A stretch of 64,000 bases of DNA from Lacrimispora defluvii (GCA_013036995.1 JAAOXG010000018.1:93855-157854); one strand, 5' to 3'; shown: positions 35,788 to 46,034, numbered from the stretch's first letter. A program made the numbers and translations. The notes: generated from the letters alone by a model not told the origin.

Positions 35788-36834
35788 TTATTTTAATTTT
35801 TTTACTGATTTTCTGAGAACCATAGTACATGGCAGCGCTATCTGACTCATCTGCTGCTCTGTCTGTCCCTCTTCTTTGTCTAGTGTCCGGATTAATAACT
35901 CCGCTGCCTTTTTCCCGATCTCTTTCAGGGGAAGAGCCGCCGTGGTCAGCGAGGGGCGGAAATATTCGGCTATCACCTGGTCATCAAATCCCACCACGGA
36001 TACATCCTCCGGTGCTTCCAGTCCATTCTCTTCCAGATAATCATAGACTCCGCCTGCGATCACATCCGAAAAGCAGAATATGGCTGTAACCTTCTTCCTG
36101 ATCAGTGTGTCAGCCCCTTCATAACCACTCTCCCGGTCCCAGTTTCCATAGCATACAAGATCTGGATTGTAAAAGATTTTTCTGTCATATAAAGCTCTCT
36201 GGTATCCGAGAAGCCGTTTATCCATATGGATGTTATCTTTTCTTCCACCGATCACTCCGATCTTTTCGTGTCCCATTTTCAGAATATATTCTGTCATATC
36301 ATATCCCCCCTTCTCATCGTCAATTACCACGGAAGGGAAGCGGGGCGTATGGGGATACCCGTAGGTCATGACTACCGGAATACTGAAATCGTCATCAAAA
36401 CACCGCATATTTCTAGCATGACCCGGTACATAAATAATCCCATCCACTTTAATCGACAAAAGCTCCTGAATTGCCGGATTTAAGACAGAATAATATTCCT
36501 CTTCGTCCTGATACCATTGTTCATTCCATCTGGCATACAGACGGAGATTCACCATTATAGTTCTGTAATTTTTCGCTTCACAATAAGACATGATGCTTTC
36601 AATGATAATCGGAGCGGAAAAAAGCGAGATATCTTCGGCAATAATCCCAATTAATTTGGTCTTTTTCTTTCGCAGACCCTGAGCAATATAGTTGGGTTGA
36701 TAACCGGTTTCCTTTATCACCTGTAATACCCTCTGCCTTGTATCCTCACTTACTTTTGGTATTCCATTTAAAATGTTGGATACCGTGGATACGGATACGC
36801 CACATCTTTTTGCTATTTCCTTTAATGTCACCAT
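35788..36834 (-). CDS. LacI-family regulator of the hemicellulose operon
   Basis: The 348-residue protein has the LacI helix-turn-helix (TLKEIAKRCGVSVSTVSNIL) and hinge, and a sugar-sensing domain with GVIGGRKDNIHMDKRLLGYQ and GFDDQVIAEYFRPSLTT. It is transcribed toward the permease operon from its own terminator-bounded unit. Two near-identical palindromes between its end and the permease start are its likely targets. The inducer is probably a xylose- or arabinose-containing oligosaccharide, judged from the enzymes encoded. Confidence 0.92.
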   Translation of the reverse strand: MVTLKEIAKRCGVSVSTVSNILNGIPKVSEDTRQRVLQVIKETGYQPNYIAQGLRKKKTKLIGIIAEDISLFSAPIIIESIMSYCEAKNYRTIMVNLRLYARWNEQWYQDEEEYYSVLNPAIQELLSIKVDGIIYVPGHARNMRCFDDDFSIPVVMTYGYPHTPRFPSVVIDDEKGGYDMTEYILKMGHEKIGVIGGRKDNIHMDKRLLGYQRALYDRKIFYNPDLVCYGNWDRESGYEGADTLIRKKVTAIFCFSDVIAGGVYDYLEENGLEAPEDVSVVGFDDQVIAEYFRPSLTTAALPLKEIGKKAAELLIRTLDKEEGQTEQQMSQIALPCTMVLRKSVKKLK

Positions 36835-36853
36835 AGCATTTTACCTTCTATTA

Positions 36854-37345
36854 TTACTTCCTGGAGCGTTCTGCAAGACCCTTTAAGAAAACTCTGACAT
36901 AACGGTCCCCGCAAACCTTATAATTGCGTTGGCCTTCTCTCCTTAACAGAGCGCTTAATTCTCCATTTGACAGTTCTGCTCCCCCGGCTTTAAAAATTGC
37001 AAGCATATCATCACCGGTAAAAGCCAGTGCTATTTTAACCTTCTTCAGAAATATATTATTTACATTTCTATAATCATTGATCATAAAATTCTTATTATCT
37101 CCGGATTCCCCTGGTTTTTCTTCCTTTGCTCCCCGTTTAAAGATAATAAATCCATTTAAAAATGATTCCAGCATACGATAATTACATATCTGATTATTCT
37201 CATCATTGCCATCATTGGCTTTCAGCATATCCTGTACATTGGTTTTTGTAAGAACTACTCCGCCCAGTTTAAATATTTCCACCATATCACTGTCCTTGAT
37301 ATCCAGTGCATATCTTAATCTCTTCAATATATCAATATTTTCCAT
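36854..37345 (-). CDS. DUF1456 family protein (YehS-like)
   Basis: The 163-residue cytoplasmic protein consists of two copies of the same roughly 65-residue unit (ILKRLRYALDIKDSDMVEIFKLGG and IFLKKVKIALAFTGDDMLAIFKAGG), each ending in a FLNGF or FLKGL segment. This is the DUF1456 duplication seen in YehS. Its function is not established. It lies 19 bases upstream of the LacI gene and may be co-transcribed with it. Confidence 0.88.
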   Translation of the reverse strand: MENIDILKRLRYALDIKDSDMVEIFKLGGVVLTKTNVQDMLKANDGNDENNQICNYRMLESFLNGFIIFKRGAKEEKPGESGDNKNFMINDYRNVNNIFLKKVKIALAFTGDDMLAIFKAGGAELSNGELSALLRREGQRNYKVCGDRYVRVFLKGLAERSRK

Positions 37346-37403
37346 AGGAACCCCTTTTGCGTTTGATTTTATATTTTAGTTTTACTTTTACTATAACACG
37401 CTG

Positions 37404-38855
37404 CTAATATTTATCCAATGCTTTTGTTACCTTTAATTGTTTCCCATTGATCGGGGTGTGGCTCATGATTTCCAGCACCATAGGACCTTTTCCATTTAAT
37501 ATCTCCACATAGGTAAGGGTATCCTGAATTGTTATGATTCCAATATCTTCCGCCGACATGTTTTCTAAATTTGACAGTACTCCCACGAAGTTGGTTGCCC
37601 TTAATTTCTTTTTCTTACCACCGTTAAACCTAAGTTTCATAATGCCTTTGTTTAACTGATCGCTTTTTAACTGTTTTATCTCAGGAGCTGCTTTTAATTT
37701 TTTATCGAAATTAAGCCTTGCCTGGGATACCTCTGCTTTTTCATATCCTGTCCGTTCCCCAATGGGAAATCCGATGAATTCTTCAATCTGCCGTACGAAA
37801 CGCGCCTGTGAGGAAGTTACCAGCGAAACCGCATTTCCTTTCCGCCCGGCCCGGCCTGTCCTCCCTGTCCGGTGGACATAGGTTTCTGCTTCCAATGGAA
37901 TATCATAGTTAATTACGAGAGAAATGTCATCCACATCAATCCCCCTGGCTGCAACATCCGTAGCGACCAGATACCGGTACTGCCCTCTTTTAAACCGCTT
38001 TATTGCAGAGATCCGGTCGGTCTGTTCCATGCCGCCGTGAAGCTTCTGGGGGTGGTAATCCATCTGTTTTAACCGTTCCCATACAAAGTCTACCCGGTCT
38101 TTCGTGCTGCAAAAGATGATACAGCTGTCCGGATTCTCCATAATTGTAATATCCGTAAGCAGTTCAAATTTGTCTTCCTCAGTCGTCAGAAAAAGAGAAT
38201 GATCGATATCTGCTGCCGCGTTGCCTTCCTCATTTATATCGATCTGAACCGGCGCCTTGTGCTCACTTAGTGATATCTCTTTTATCTCCTGAGACATTGT
38301 GGCTGAGAACAGCATGGTGACTCTGTCATCCGGCAGTTCTTTAATAATTTCTTCCACCTGATCAATAAATCCCATATCTAACATCCGGTCAGCCTCATCG
38401 ATGACCAGACAGCTGATCCTGCTTAATGGAAGAGTCCCTTTTCTGATGTGATCCATCACCCGGCCGGGAGTTCCCACTGCCACGTGGGTCTTTTGCTTTA
38501 ATTCTGTTTTTTCAATGGCAAATGGGTGACCGCCATAGATTGCTGCTGCCTTTATACGTTTGAATCTGCCAATGTTGGTGAAATCCTCCTTCACCTGAAC
38601 TGCCAGCTCCCTGGTAGGTGTGAGAATCAGTGCCTGGGGTTTGTTTTCCAGCCAGTCAATCATCTCACAGATGGGAATTGCATAGGCAGCGGTTTTCCCG
38701 CTGCCTGTCTTTGCTTTCACAATTAGGTCTTTTTTTTCTAATGCCTGTGGAATCACACGTTCCTGAACTTCTGTTGGTATTTTATAATCCAAAACGCATA
38801 GTGCCTTTTGAATATCGTCGCTCAAAGAAAAACTGCTGAAATTGTTATGAATCAT
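37404..38855 (-). CDS. DEAD-box RNA helicase with DbpA-type RNA-binding domain
   Basis: The 483-residue helicase starts at ATG 38855 with GAGAGGA upstream. It has the Q motif, [12 protein letters not shown] (Walker A), [25 protein letters not shown] and [15 protein letters not shown]. The last 75 residues ([20 protein letters not shown]) match the DbpA RNA-binding domain, which in DbpA and YxiN targets 23S rRNA hairpin 92. A role in 50S ribosome assembly is likely. It is a stand-alone gene. Confidence 0.93.
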   Translation of the reverse strand: MIHNNFSSFSLSDDIQKALCVLDYKIPTEVQERVIPQALEKKDLIVKAKTGSGKTAAYAIPICEMIDWLENKPQALILTPTRELAVQVKEDFTNIGRFKRIKAAAIYGGHPFAIEKTELKQKTHVAVGTPGRVMDHIRKGTLPLSRISCLVIDEADRMLDMGFIDQVEEIIKELPDDRVTMLFSATMSQEIKEISLSEHKAPVQIDINEEGNAAADIDHSLFLTTEEDKFELLTDITIMENPDSCIIFCSTKDRVDFVWERLKQMDYHPQKLHGGMEQTDRISAIKRFKRGQYRYLVATDVAARGIDVDDISLVINYDIPLEAETYVHRTGRTGRAGRKGNAVSLVTSSQARFVRQIEEFIGFPIGERTGYEKAEVSQARLNFDKKLKAAPEIKQLKSDQLNKGIMKLRFNGGKKKKLRATNFVGVLSNLENMSAEDIGIITIQDTLTYVEILNGKGPMVLEIMSHTPINGKQLKVTKALDKY

Positions 38856-39035
38856 TATTGTTCCTCTCATTTCATTCATACGGTGCAGTCACATAGTTTT
38901 AGGACCGCATGTAACATTCTATCATCTTACAGGGGAACTAACAACTGTAACTTAAGCCTTTATAAAAATTCTGTATTTACAGCCTTTTATATGGTATAAT
39001 TCCTATAGAGTAAAAATGAAAGCAGGAATCCAAAT

Positions 39036-39971
39036 TTGAAATCAGATAAAAAGATGTTTATTATTGTACCTTTATTAGTTTTATGTCTTATTTGCGCCAG
39101 TTACGTCATAACAACAAAATTTATAACTTCCAATAATAATTCTGTACCAGCAGAAGAATCTGCCAGCACAACAGCTGAACAAGAAGAGGTCTCTTCTGCT
39201 CCAGAATCTGCCGCGTCATATTCTGCCGTGCCGGAATCCGCTACCGGAATACCTGTGGAATCTACCGAAAAAGCGACTGGGGATGCGTCAAAGATTCAAG
39301 ATATCATTAGTGACCAGACTACAAGCGTATTTGACGGAGCGGTTGGCGAACGCAATATTGGGATGGCGATCTATAGAAACGGCAGCGAATTAACAGCTTC
39401 TCTTTTTACAGCGAATGAAGAAGATCCTGAAACCAAATTACTTGGTACACTGAATAGGGATTCTTCCTCTTTTGTATTGACCAGCGAAGACGGCAGTATC
39501 ACGTTTGAAGGGTCTTTAAGCCCAGATACGTCAAAAGGCGACCGATTAACAGGCTCATTTAAAAATACTACGGATCAATCAGAACACGAATTCCACTTAA
39601 CCCTGTCTCATTCAGTTGGCAGCCCCCTGGAGGGACGTTATCCCCTGGTTAATGCAGATGCAGCAGACGTTGAAAATTTTGCAAGACAAATAAAGTTGAA
39701 CATAATGGAAGATAAAAGACAGGAGTTTGCAGATCTCATCAATTATCCAATCAACGTAACCATAAATAATAAGAAAACAGGCATTAATTCTTCTGAGGAA
39801 TTTATTCAACACTATAACGATATTATTACATCTGATTTCAAAAACAAGTTATCAGACAGCTATACAAAATATCTTTTCAGCAATAGTATGGGAGTAATGC
39901 TTGGAGATGGTGAAATATGGTTTGATAAGTTTCATGATCAGGGATTTAGAATTTATGCCATCAATAATTAA
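39036..39971 (+). CDS. Membrane-anchored protein with Ser/Glu-rich linker and NTF2-like C-terminus
   Basis: The 311-residue protein starts with TTG, eight bases after AGGA. It has one N-terminal helix (about 7-26), a Ser/Ala/Glu-rich linker (35-80), a beta-rich middle (GTLNRDSSSFVLTSEDGSITFEGSL) and a C-terminal domain (about 215-311, DKRQEFADLINYPINVTINNKK) resembling NTF2-like folds. The bulk would be outside the membrane. I do not recognise a named family. A seven-codon ATG mini-frame (39016) ends in TGA overlapping the TTG. TATAAT at 38995-39000 is a good -10. Function unknown. Confidence 0.75.
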   Translation: MKSDKKMFIIVPLLVLCLICASYVITTKFITSNNNSVPAEESASTTAEQEEVSSAPESAASYSAVPESATGIPVESTEKATGDASKIQDIISDQTTSVFDGAVGERNIGMAIYRNGSELTASLFTANEEDPETKLLGTLNRDSSSFVLTSEDGSITFEGSLSPDTSKGDRLTGSFKNTTDQSEHEFHLTLSHSVGSPLEGRYPLVNADAADVENFARQIKLNIMEDKRQEFADLINYPINVTINNKKTGINSSEEFIQHYNDIITSDFKNKLSDSYTKYLFSNSMGVMLGDGEIWFDKFHDQGFRIYAINN

Positions 39972-39988
39972 ATAGGAACGCCATAAGA

Positions 39989-40027
39989 AATAAGCACCCT
40001 GCCATCATCTGGAACAGGGTGCTTATT
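39989..40027. terminator. Bidirectional terminator between convergent genes
   Basis: AATAAGCACCCTG (39989-40001) and CAGGGTGCTTATT (40015-40027) form a perfect 13-base stem between the plus-strand anchored-protein gene and the minus-strand glycosidase gene. Confidence 0.85.
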
Positions 40028-40038
40028 AAATTTGTCTC

Positions 40039-41775
40039 TTATGGAGCTGTAATCTGCCACTGCTGATTATACCCGTTGTTGCTGCTCCACTGAATTACAT
40101 TTCCACCATCATCTACAGAGCCCTTCTCCACATCCAGAAGCTTTCCGCTGTTACTATTTACAAGATTGTAATAGCCATTTCCCAGATCGATTAAATTCCA
40201 TCTCTGATTATTCTGCCCGTTGTCTGTCCACTGGATCACGTCTGCTCCGTCGGCAGTAGAACTCTTATAAACGTCCAGTACCTTACCGCTCTTAGCATTG
40301 CTCAGCTTATATCCATTTCCCGTATTGGTTATAATCCATTTCTGATTACTCTGACCGCTATAGCCCCACTGGATCACATCTGCTCCGTCTGCGGTTGAGC
40401 CGTTGGTCACGTCAAGGGCTTTCCCGCTGCCCCTGTTGACCAGTTTATAAGTCCCACCAGAAACTATTCCAGTATTGGTTCCGGTACCAGGAGTAATATA
40501 GATCCGATAACCGGAGCTGTTGTTGCAGCCAGATACAGTAACGGAAATCTGCCCGTTTACTACCGGATAATTGGCTGTAGACAGAACCACCGGTCCTCTG
40601 GATACAGTATCTTTGCTCACCCAGTCGATCTTCTCTACTTTTACAGAAGCAGTGGAGCCGATAAAGGAAGGAAGGTTTTTAAAGGTCGTATTAACAGTTC
40701 CGTCATTAGGACCTCCAAAAATAAAGCTTACGTATTTTCCATTAGAATCAACGCAGGCTGCTCCATCCACCAGATCGCTCTCATCATTTGGAGGTGTAAC
40801 AGAAACCATGTTTCCGGTCATATCCCCGTACCATTTATAAAAATACCAGCCTGCACCTTTTTCCGTATTGGTTGCAAGAAGACTTCCAAGCCTTCCGGGA
40901 GTGGGAACAAACCACCAGGTAATACAGGCACTTTCAATCTTATGACGCTCGAATTTTGCGATAAAACGGGCTGAAGAACCTGGCTGACCTTCCAGATTAT
41001 GATCTGGATCACAGTATTCATTGATGCTGATTGGCAGCGGCGCGATACCGAGGGAAGACTCTAATGCACGGTATGTTCTGATATTGGGTGCAATTGTCTT
41101 GGGTCCACCGGACAGTTCATGCCAGCTCATAATATCGGGAATGCAATTATTTGCTTTACAATAGGTCAGGAACTCTTTCATTCGTGAATTGTTGTAATAG
41201 CTCTCGCAGGGTCCTATAATTTTGGCACCCGGATCGTTGGCGCGGATTACATCATAGGTCTGCTTCCACATGTCGTTAAAGCTGCCGTTAGACGAATTCC
41301 AGGTTCCTCCCGGCTCATTCCAGATTTCATAACCATAATAATTATTGCGGCCAGATGCTTTCTTATCCTTAATAAATGATTTCACCTGATTGAGCCAGCT
41401 GGTCATTCCCGGCCACCGGTAAGGCCAGCCTGGAAGCATATCTGCCAGATCAATGGATACTCTGGCGCTGGGCACAGATGAAAGCCTCTGGGATACCAGA
41501 ATTGCATCTCCGAAGGGATGCTGGTTCCCATTTCCGCCTCTGGCGGGATTTCGTAAGACAAAGGGATTTAATGGTGCTACAAGACCATTTACATCTGCCG
41601 GAATGCTCTCTGTCATCCCATACAGAGAGCCATTGGCACAATGAGTTACTTCTCTGAGTACATTGGCACAGTCCACTGTCATTGAATTTGCTGCCAGTGC
41701 CGGTATTTCCGGCATCATGGATAATACCAGCATAACACTGAGTACAAAGGCCAACACTCGTTTCATTTTCAACAT
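40039..41775 (-). CDS. Secreted clan GH-A glycosidase with C-terminal ricin-type lectin domain
   Basis: The 578-residue precursor has a signal peptide (cleavage after about residue 29, PALAA). Its catalytic domain shows an acid/base Glu154 in YEIWNEPGG and a nucleophile Glu253 in ISINEYC, a clan GH-A pattern nearest to GH39-like enzymes. A beta-sandwich of about 100 residues follows, and residues about 437-578 carry three QxW repeats of a ricin B/CBM13 domain (NQKWIITN, NQRWNLID, NQQWQITA). It acts outside the cell on a plant or host glycan. It stands alone between terminators. Family and substrate are not certain. Confidence 0.82.
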   Translation of the reverse strand: MLKMKRVLAFVLSVMLVLSMMPEIPALAANSMTVDCANVLREVTHCANGSLYGMTESIPADVNGLVAPLNPFVLRNPARGGNGNQHPFGDAILVSQRLSSVPSARVSIDLADMLPGWPYRWPGMTSWLNQVKSFIKDKKASGRNNYYGYEIWNEPGGTWNSSNGSFNDMWKQTYDVIRANDPGAKIIGPCESYYNNSRMKEFLTYCKANNCIPDIMSWHELSGGPKTIAPNIRTYRALESSLGIAPLPISINEYCDPDHNLEGQPGSSARFIAKFERHKIESACITWWFVPTPGRLGSLLATNTEKGAGWYFYKWYGDMTGNMVSVTPPNDESDLVDGAACVDSNGKYVSFIFGGPNDGTVNTTFKNLPSFIGSTASVKVEKIDWVSKDTVSRGPVVLSTANYPVVNGQISVTVSGCNNSSGYRIYITPGTGTNTGIVSGGTYKLVNRGSGKALDVTNGSTADGADVIQWGYSGQSNQKWIITNTGNGYKLSNAKSGKVLDVYKSSTADGADVIQWTDNGQNNQRWNLIDLGNGYYNLVNSNSGKLLDVEKGSVDDGGNVIQWSSNNGYNQQWQITAP

Positions 41776-41860
41776 AAATACTCCTCCTTCATTTTCTGCT
41801 TGAATGCATTCGCTCTATAGAAAGTGAAATAAGTTGAAAATGTAAACTGAAATCATTATT

Positions 41861-42961
41861 TTACATACCATCTCCATAAATAACTGTTTTGTTCTTACCG
41901 GTAGACTTGGCCTGATACATTGCCTGGTCAGCGATATGAAATAAATCTCTGGGTTTGCATTCACTCTGAGATGTCTCAGCAATTCCGCAGCTAAACGTAA
42001 TGCTTCCATGTTCAAAAAACTCAAACTTATGGGATTCAAATATACGCTGTATATCCTCCACTAAGAGTCTGGCCTCTTTCGATGATTTGTTTGGAAAAAT
42101 AATAGAAAATTCCTCTCCGCCATAGCGGCATACCTGTCCCATAGCCGAACAGTGAGCCCGAAGAAGCTGGGATAAATAAATCAGAACTGTATTTCCATTG
42201 TCATGTCCCCAAGTATCATTGACCCTTTTGAAATTATCAATATCGATCACTGCCACTGCCAGCGGAAATTGTTCTTTTTCGATTGCCATCGATAACAGAT
42301 TGAAAAAAGTACTCATGTTATATAAATTTGTCAACGGATCATATTTTAATTGTTCCTCAAGCTGGGACTGTTTGATAAAGCTTTCTTTTATCAGCATGTT
42401 TTTTTCATATTCCAGCCGGAAGAGATATCTTGCTATAAAATAAGAGCTTATAAGCAGATCCAGGGTGATAAATAAATCAACATATAGCAGTTTATCATCT
42501 GCTCTTCCGTCAATGGAGCCGAAATAAGTACTGATGCATATGAGGAAAAAAGATATGACCGTAATATTTCTTATCATTCTTTTATCCGAAAACATAATGG
42601 TTATGTATACAGGGAAACAAAGACTGCAGGAAAGAACTGCGTAAACATTATGCGCACTGGACATAACAAAACAAATTCCAGTAAGCGTCAAAACAGAAAT
42701 ATAGTTTTTAGACTGTTCCGAAATATGATCGGATTCTATTTTTAATTTACCAAATATACATATGGCAAAGTTCAGGGAAGAGGGCAATACAATATACAGC
42801 AGCAGGTATGGTACAGAATCCAGTTTTATCATCCCAGGATACTTTACCATAAGCAGATACGACATAACGATTTCTATTACCAGATTTACAGAAGAAATAA
42901 AAAACGCTATCTGAATAAATGACTTTCTCCATTTTTCATACAATGTGCCAAATTTGTCCAT
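41861..42961 (-). CDS. Membrane-bound diguanylate cyclase (GGDEF)
   Basis: The 366-residue protein has about six N-terminal hydrophobic helices (residues 15-195) and a C-terminal GGDEF domain with DPLTNLYNMSTF, DIDNFKRVND and the active-site YGGEEFSIIFP. It should make cyclic di-GMP from GTP at the membrane in response to an unknown signal. The inhibitory RxxD site usually five residues before the active site is absent (the sequence there is SAMGQVCR). It is a single gene; no c-di-GMP riboswitch is visible in the window. Confidence 0.92.
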   Translation of the reverse strand: MDKFGTLYEKWRKSFIQIAFFISSVNLVIEIVMSYLLMVKYPGMIKLDSVPYLLLYIVLPSSLNFAICIFGKLKIESDHISEQSKNYISVLTLTGICFVMSSAHNVYAVLSCSLCFPVYITIMFSDKRMIRNITVISFFLICISTYFGSIDGRADDKLLYVDLFITLDLLISSYFIARYLFRLEYEKNMLIKESFIKQSQLEEQLKYDPLTNLYNMSTFFNLLSMAIEKEQFPLAVAVIDIDNFKRVNDTWGHDNGNTVLIYLSQLLRAHCSAMGQVCRYGGEEFSIIFPNKSSKEARLLVEDIQRIFESHKFEFFEHGSITFSCGIAETSQSECKPRDLFHIADQAMYQAKSTGKNKTVIYGDGM

Positions 42962-43078
42962 AAGTGTTCCCCTCAGATGTTTTGCTTATTATTGTATGTC
43001 GGCAATGGAAATGTTTCAACAAATTTTTTTTAAATAATACAATTTTCGTGAAATTTTTTCTTACCAAATCAATCTTAT

Positions 43079-43130
43079 AAAAAAAGAAGAACCAGGAGGG
43101 CCGGATAAGACACCGGACTCTCCTGGTTTT
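43079..43130 (-). terminator. Terminator of the meta-cleavage operon
   Basis: AACCAGGAGGGCCGG (43090-43104) pairs with CCGGACTCTCCTGGTT (43113-43128), with a T-rich tail on the minus strand (43079-43089), right after the catechol dioxygenase stop. Confidence 0.85.
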
Positions 43131-43140
43131 AAAACCATTA

Positions 43141-44073
43141 TTATGTAATAATCTGTAAGAAGCTTGGTATCATTTCTCCCTCATAATAGAATAATCCCCG
43201 TCCAAGCTGTTCGGAATCCCACACTCTCTGTGGGTTATCCGGATAAGCGGTATATCCGCCTGCATAAACTTCAATCCGGTTTCCTGATGGTTCCCAGAAA
43301 TAAATGGTCTGCCCCCGGGTAATCGCATGCCGGGTAGGTCCGATATCCTGCTTCAGATGGTTGATTGCCATGATATCTGCCGCATGACCAACGTCGTTCC
43401 AGTCCTGAAGCAGGAATCCAACATGGTGCATCTTTCCTGGTTTATCGTATTCCACAAAAGCCAGATCATGGGGTTTGTTGGAGCTGGTCACCCAGGCTGC
43501 AAGCCGTTTTCCGTCAGGAGTATTGCAAACCTCCGGCACGAACATTCCAAACACTTCCTTGCAGAAACGCTCTGCTTCTGCAATATTAGGTCCGTAAAGG
43601 AGGAAATGATCCAGTCTCTGAGCCCGCATTCCCCTGGGTTCTTCTGTCCATATATTGGGATTGCGTGTTTCAGGAATCTGGGGTGCAAGTTCCACATCTG
43701 CATAGATTTCCAGGCGGTGTCCGGTGCTGATGGTAAAACCGATTCGTTTTCCAAATCCCGGCTGGTTAGAATTAGCCGGAACCACATCTGTCTGATAGCC
43801 AAATGCTTCCACCGCTTCTGCCATTTTTTCCAGAGTTTCCTCAGAATCCACCTTAAATGCGGCATAATCAAAGCCCGGTTCTTCTGCCAGTCTCAGAGTG
43901 ACAGAGTGATGGTCAAATTCGTCGTATGCCTTCAGACATACACGTCCGTCTTCCGTACGGCACACCTCATTGAGTCCAAGAACATTCTTGTAGAAATTCA
44001 GCGTCTGGTCTAAATCCAATACCCGAAGTTGTATTAAACCTGGTCTTAATGTTTTATTCAGTGCCATTTTCAT
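43141..44073 (-). CDS. Catechol 2,3-dioxygenase (extradiol, type I)
   Basis: The 310-residue protein has two vicinal-oxygen-chelate domains. All iron ligands are present in the second: His156 (LDHFLLYGPN), His217 (KMHHVGF) and Glu268 (NRIEVYAGGY), and the nearby catalytic His202, His250 and Tyr259 also match XylE-type enzymes, as does the length (XylE 307). It opens catechol with O2 to 2-hydroxymuconic semialdehyde. It is the last gene of the pathway operon. No XylT-type ferredoxin is encoded nearby. A second ATG two codons in has better ribosome-site spacing. Confidence 0.94.
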   Translation of the reverse strand: MKMALNKTLRPGLIQLRVLDLDQTLNFYKNVLGLNEVCRTEDGRVCLKAYDEFDHHSVTLRLAEEPGFDYAAFKVDSEETLEKMAEAVEAFGYQTDVVPANSNQPGFGKRIGFTISTGHRLEIYADVELAPQIPETRNPNIWTEEPRGMRAQRLDHFLLYGPNIAEAERFCKEVFGMFVPEVCNTPDGKRLAAWVTSSNKPHDLAFVEYDKPGKMHHVGFLLQDWNDVGHAADIMAINHLKQDIGPTRHAITRGQTIYFWEPSGNRIEVYAGGYTAYPDNPQRVWDSEQLGRGLFYYEGEMIPSFLQIIT

Positions 44074-44143
44074 ACCTTCCTTTCATACATGATTTGTTAT
44101 TTGCTACACGTTCCCAAATCCGTTATTTGCAGGCATTCTAATT

Positions 44144-45151
44144 TCAGCCTGCCTGTTGCTTCAGCTGATAGGCCTCACTTAGAATCATATCTTCCTGTCC
44201 TCCTACCATTCTTCTTCTCCCCAGTTCAATCATAATATCTCTTGGATCTAAATCGTATTTTTTTGCTGCATCATAGACATGAAGCAGAAAACTGGAATAG
44301 ACACCTGCATAGCCCAGCATAAGAGATCCGTTATCCACTGTCTGCGGGCGCTGCATCAATGGTTCCACACTGCGTTCTGCCAGGTCCATTAGCCCGTAAA
44401 AATCCAATCCGGTATCAATTCCCTTGCGCTTTAGCACTCCTGCCAGCACTTCAATCTGGGTGTTTCCGGCGCCTGCCCCCAACCCCCGCAGGGTGGCGTC
44501 AATATAGCGGGCTCCCGCTTCCACAGCAGCCAGGGAATTGGCTATTGCAAGATTTAAATTATTGTGGGCGTGAAAGCCTACCGGAATGCTGACTGCCTCT
44601 TTTACTGCCTTTACACGAGCCGCCACATCTTCTGGAAGAAGAAATCCTGCAGAATCCGCCAGATTGATATAATCCGCTCCATAGCTTTCCATCTTCTTTG
44701 CTTCCTCTGCTATAACCTGAGGCTCTGCCATGTGGGTCATCATCAGAAATCCTACTGTCATCATTCCAAGCCGTCTGGCCGCTTCAATATGCTGTGCGCT
44801 TACATCTGCCTCAGTTACATGGGTCGCCACCCGGACAGCCTTTGCCCCGCAGTCATACGCCTTTTTTAAATCCTCAATGGTTCCGATTCCCGGAAGCAGC
44901 AGTACAGTCAGTTTTCCGTTTTTTATCTGTTTTGCCGCTGCTTTTAAAAGAAGAAATTCATTTCTTTTTGAAAATCCATACGTATAACTGGAACCGCCTA
45001 ATCCATCTCCATGGGACAATTCGATGAGGGGTACATTGCAGCGGTCAAGTCCGGCAGCAATTGCAGACACCTGTTCTTCCGTAAAGCTGTGCCTGACAGC
45101 ATGGCTTCCATCTCTTAGCGTGGTATCTACAATCTGAATCTTCTGTTCCAT
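44144..45151 (-). CDS. 4-hydroxy-2-oxovalerate aldolase
   Basis: The 335-residue DmpG/MhpE-type aldolase has the HMGL-like barrel start IVDTTLRDGSHAVRHSF, the metal-binding FHAHNN motif and a C-terminal DRE-TIM communication domain. It splits 4-hydroxy-2-oxovalerate to pyruvate and acetaldehyde, passing the aldehyde through a tunnel to the dehydrogenase encoded one base upstream. The tight coupling of the two genes fits the known DmpFG complex. Confidence 0.95.
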   Translation of the reverse strand: MEQKIQIVDTTLRDGSHAVRHSFTEEQVSAIAAGLDRCNVPLIELSHGDGLGGSSYTYGFSKRNEFLLLKAAAKQIKNGKLTVLLLPGIGTIEDLKKAYDCGAKAVRVATHVTEADVSAQHIEAARRLGMMTVGFLMMTHMAEPQVIAEEAKKMESYGADYINLADSAGFLLPEDVAARVKAVKEAVSIPVGFHAHNNLNLAIANSLAAVEAGARYIDATLRGLGAGAGNTQIEVLAGVLKRKGIDTGLDFYGLMDLAERSVEPLMQRPQTVDNGSLMLGYAGVYSSFLLHVYDAAKKYDLDPRDIMIELGRRRMVGGQEDMILSEAYQLKQQAG

Positions 45152-45152
45152 G

Positions 45153-46034
45153 TCAACCGCCTCCTTTCTTCAGCATTTCTCCAGCAATCTCCTCCGCAGC
45201 TGCTATGGCTGCCGCATTGATGATGTCTAAATTTCCTGAATATTTGGGAAGAAAATCTCCCTGTCCTTCAATCTGCACAATTACTGTTACTTTGTCTCCC
45301 TGCTGGATCGGAGGAACCAAAAGCTGGTATCCCGGCACATATCCCTTCATTTTCTCCACCATGTCATAAATGGACTGCCGGATTTTATCCATTGTGACAC
45401 TGGTATCTTTCACTCTCATCATAATGGTATCTGTCATCATGATGGGTGGAACAGCTGGATTGAGAACGATGATTGCCTTCCCCTCATCAGCTCCTCCCAC
45501 TGTCTCGATGGCCTTTTTGGTGGTCTCTGTAAACTCATCCATATTGGCTCTTGTGCCGGGACCTGCACTTTTTGATGAGATGGCTGCAATAATTTCCGCA
45601 TAAGCTACCCCTGCAGTGCCCGCTACTGCATGGACAATAGGAATTGTCGCCTGTCCCCCGCAGGTAACCATATTAATGTTGGTTTCATGCTTTAACTGCT
45701 CCAGATTTACACTGGGCACGCAGTAGGGACCCACTGCTGCAGGTGTCAGATCAATGGCAATTTTACCTGCTTCTTTTAATAATACGCTGTTTGTATTGGC
45801 ATGGGCAGCAGCACTGGTGGCATCAAATACAATTTTAATATCTTTTTGCAGGGCTACCCTGGTTACGCCTTCTGTCGTAACCGGTATTCCAAGGGAACGT
45901 GCTCTTTTGATCCCTTCCGATTCCACAATACCAGCCATCATCGCCATCTCTAAATTCCTGCTGCGGAATATTTTATACATGAGATCACTTCCGATATTAC
46001 CCGGTCCGATTACCGCAACTTTAATCTTATCCAA
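45153..46034 (-). CDS. Acetaldehyde dehydrogenase (acetylating)
   Basis: The 293-residue DmpF/MhpF-type enzyme has an NAD-binding [10 protein letters not shown] (10-19), the nucleophile Cys125 in [12 protein letters not shown] and [14 protein letters not shown]. It converts acetaldehyde plus CoA and NAD to acetyl-CoA. It partners the aldolase encoded directly after it. The length is slightly below the usual 310, with no missing motif seen. Confidence 0.95.
   Translation of the reverse strand: MDKIKVAVIGPGNIGSDLMYKIFRSRNLEMAMMAGIVESEGIKRARSLGIPVTTEGVTRVALQKDIKIVFDATSAAAHANTNSVLLKEAGKIAIDLTPAAVGPYCVPSVNLEQLKHETNINMVTCGGQATIPIVHAVAGTAGVAYAEIIAAISSKSAGPGTRANMDEFTETTKKAIETVGGADEGKAIIVLNPAVPPIMMTDTIMMRVKDTSVTMDKIRQSIYDMVEKMKGYVPGYQLLVPPIQQGDKVTVIVQIEGQGDFLPKYSGNLDIINAAAIAAAEEIAGEMLKKGGG

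Noticed and set aside
42962..43080. Cyclic di-GMP riboswitch near the diguanylate cyclase gene
   Set aside because: The region is AT-rich without the GEMM core motifs.
43327..44013. Plus-strand open frame of 228 codons
   Set aside because: It lies antisense to the catechol dioxygenase gene, lacks recognisable motifs and has Cys/His-rich shadow composition.
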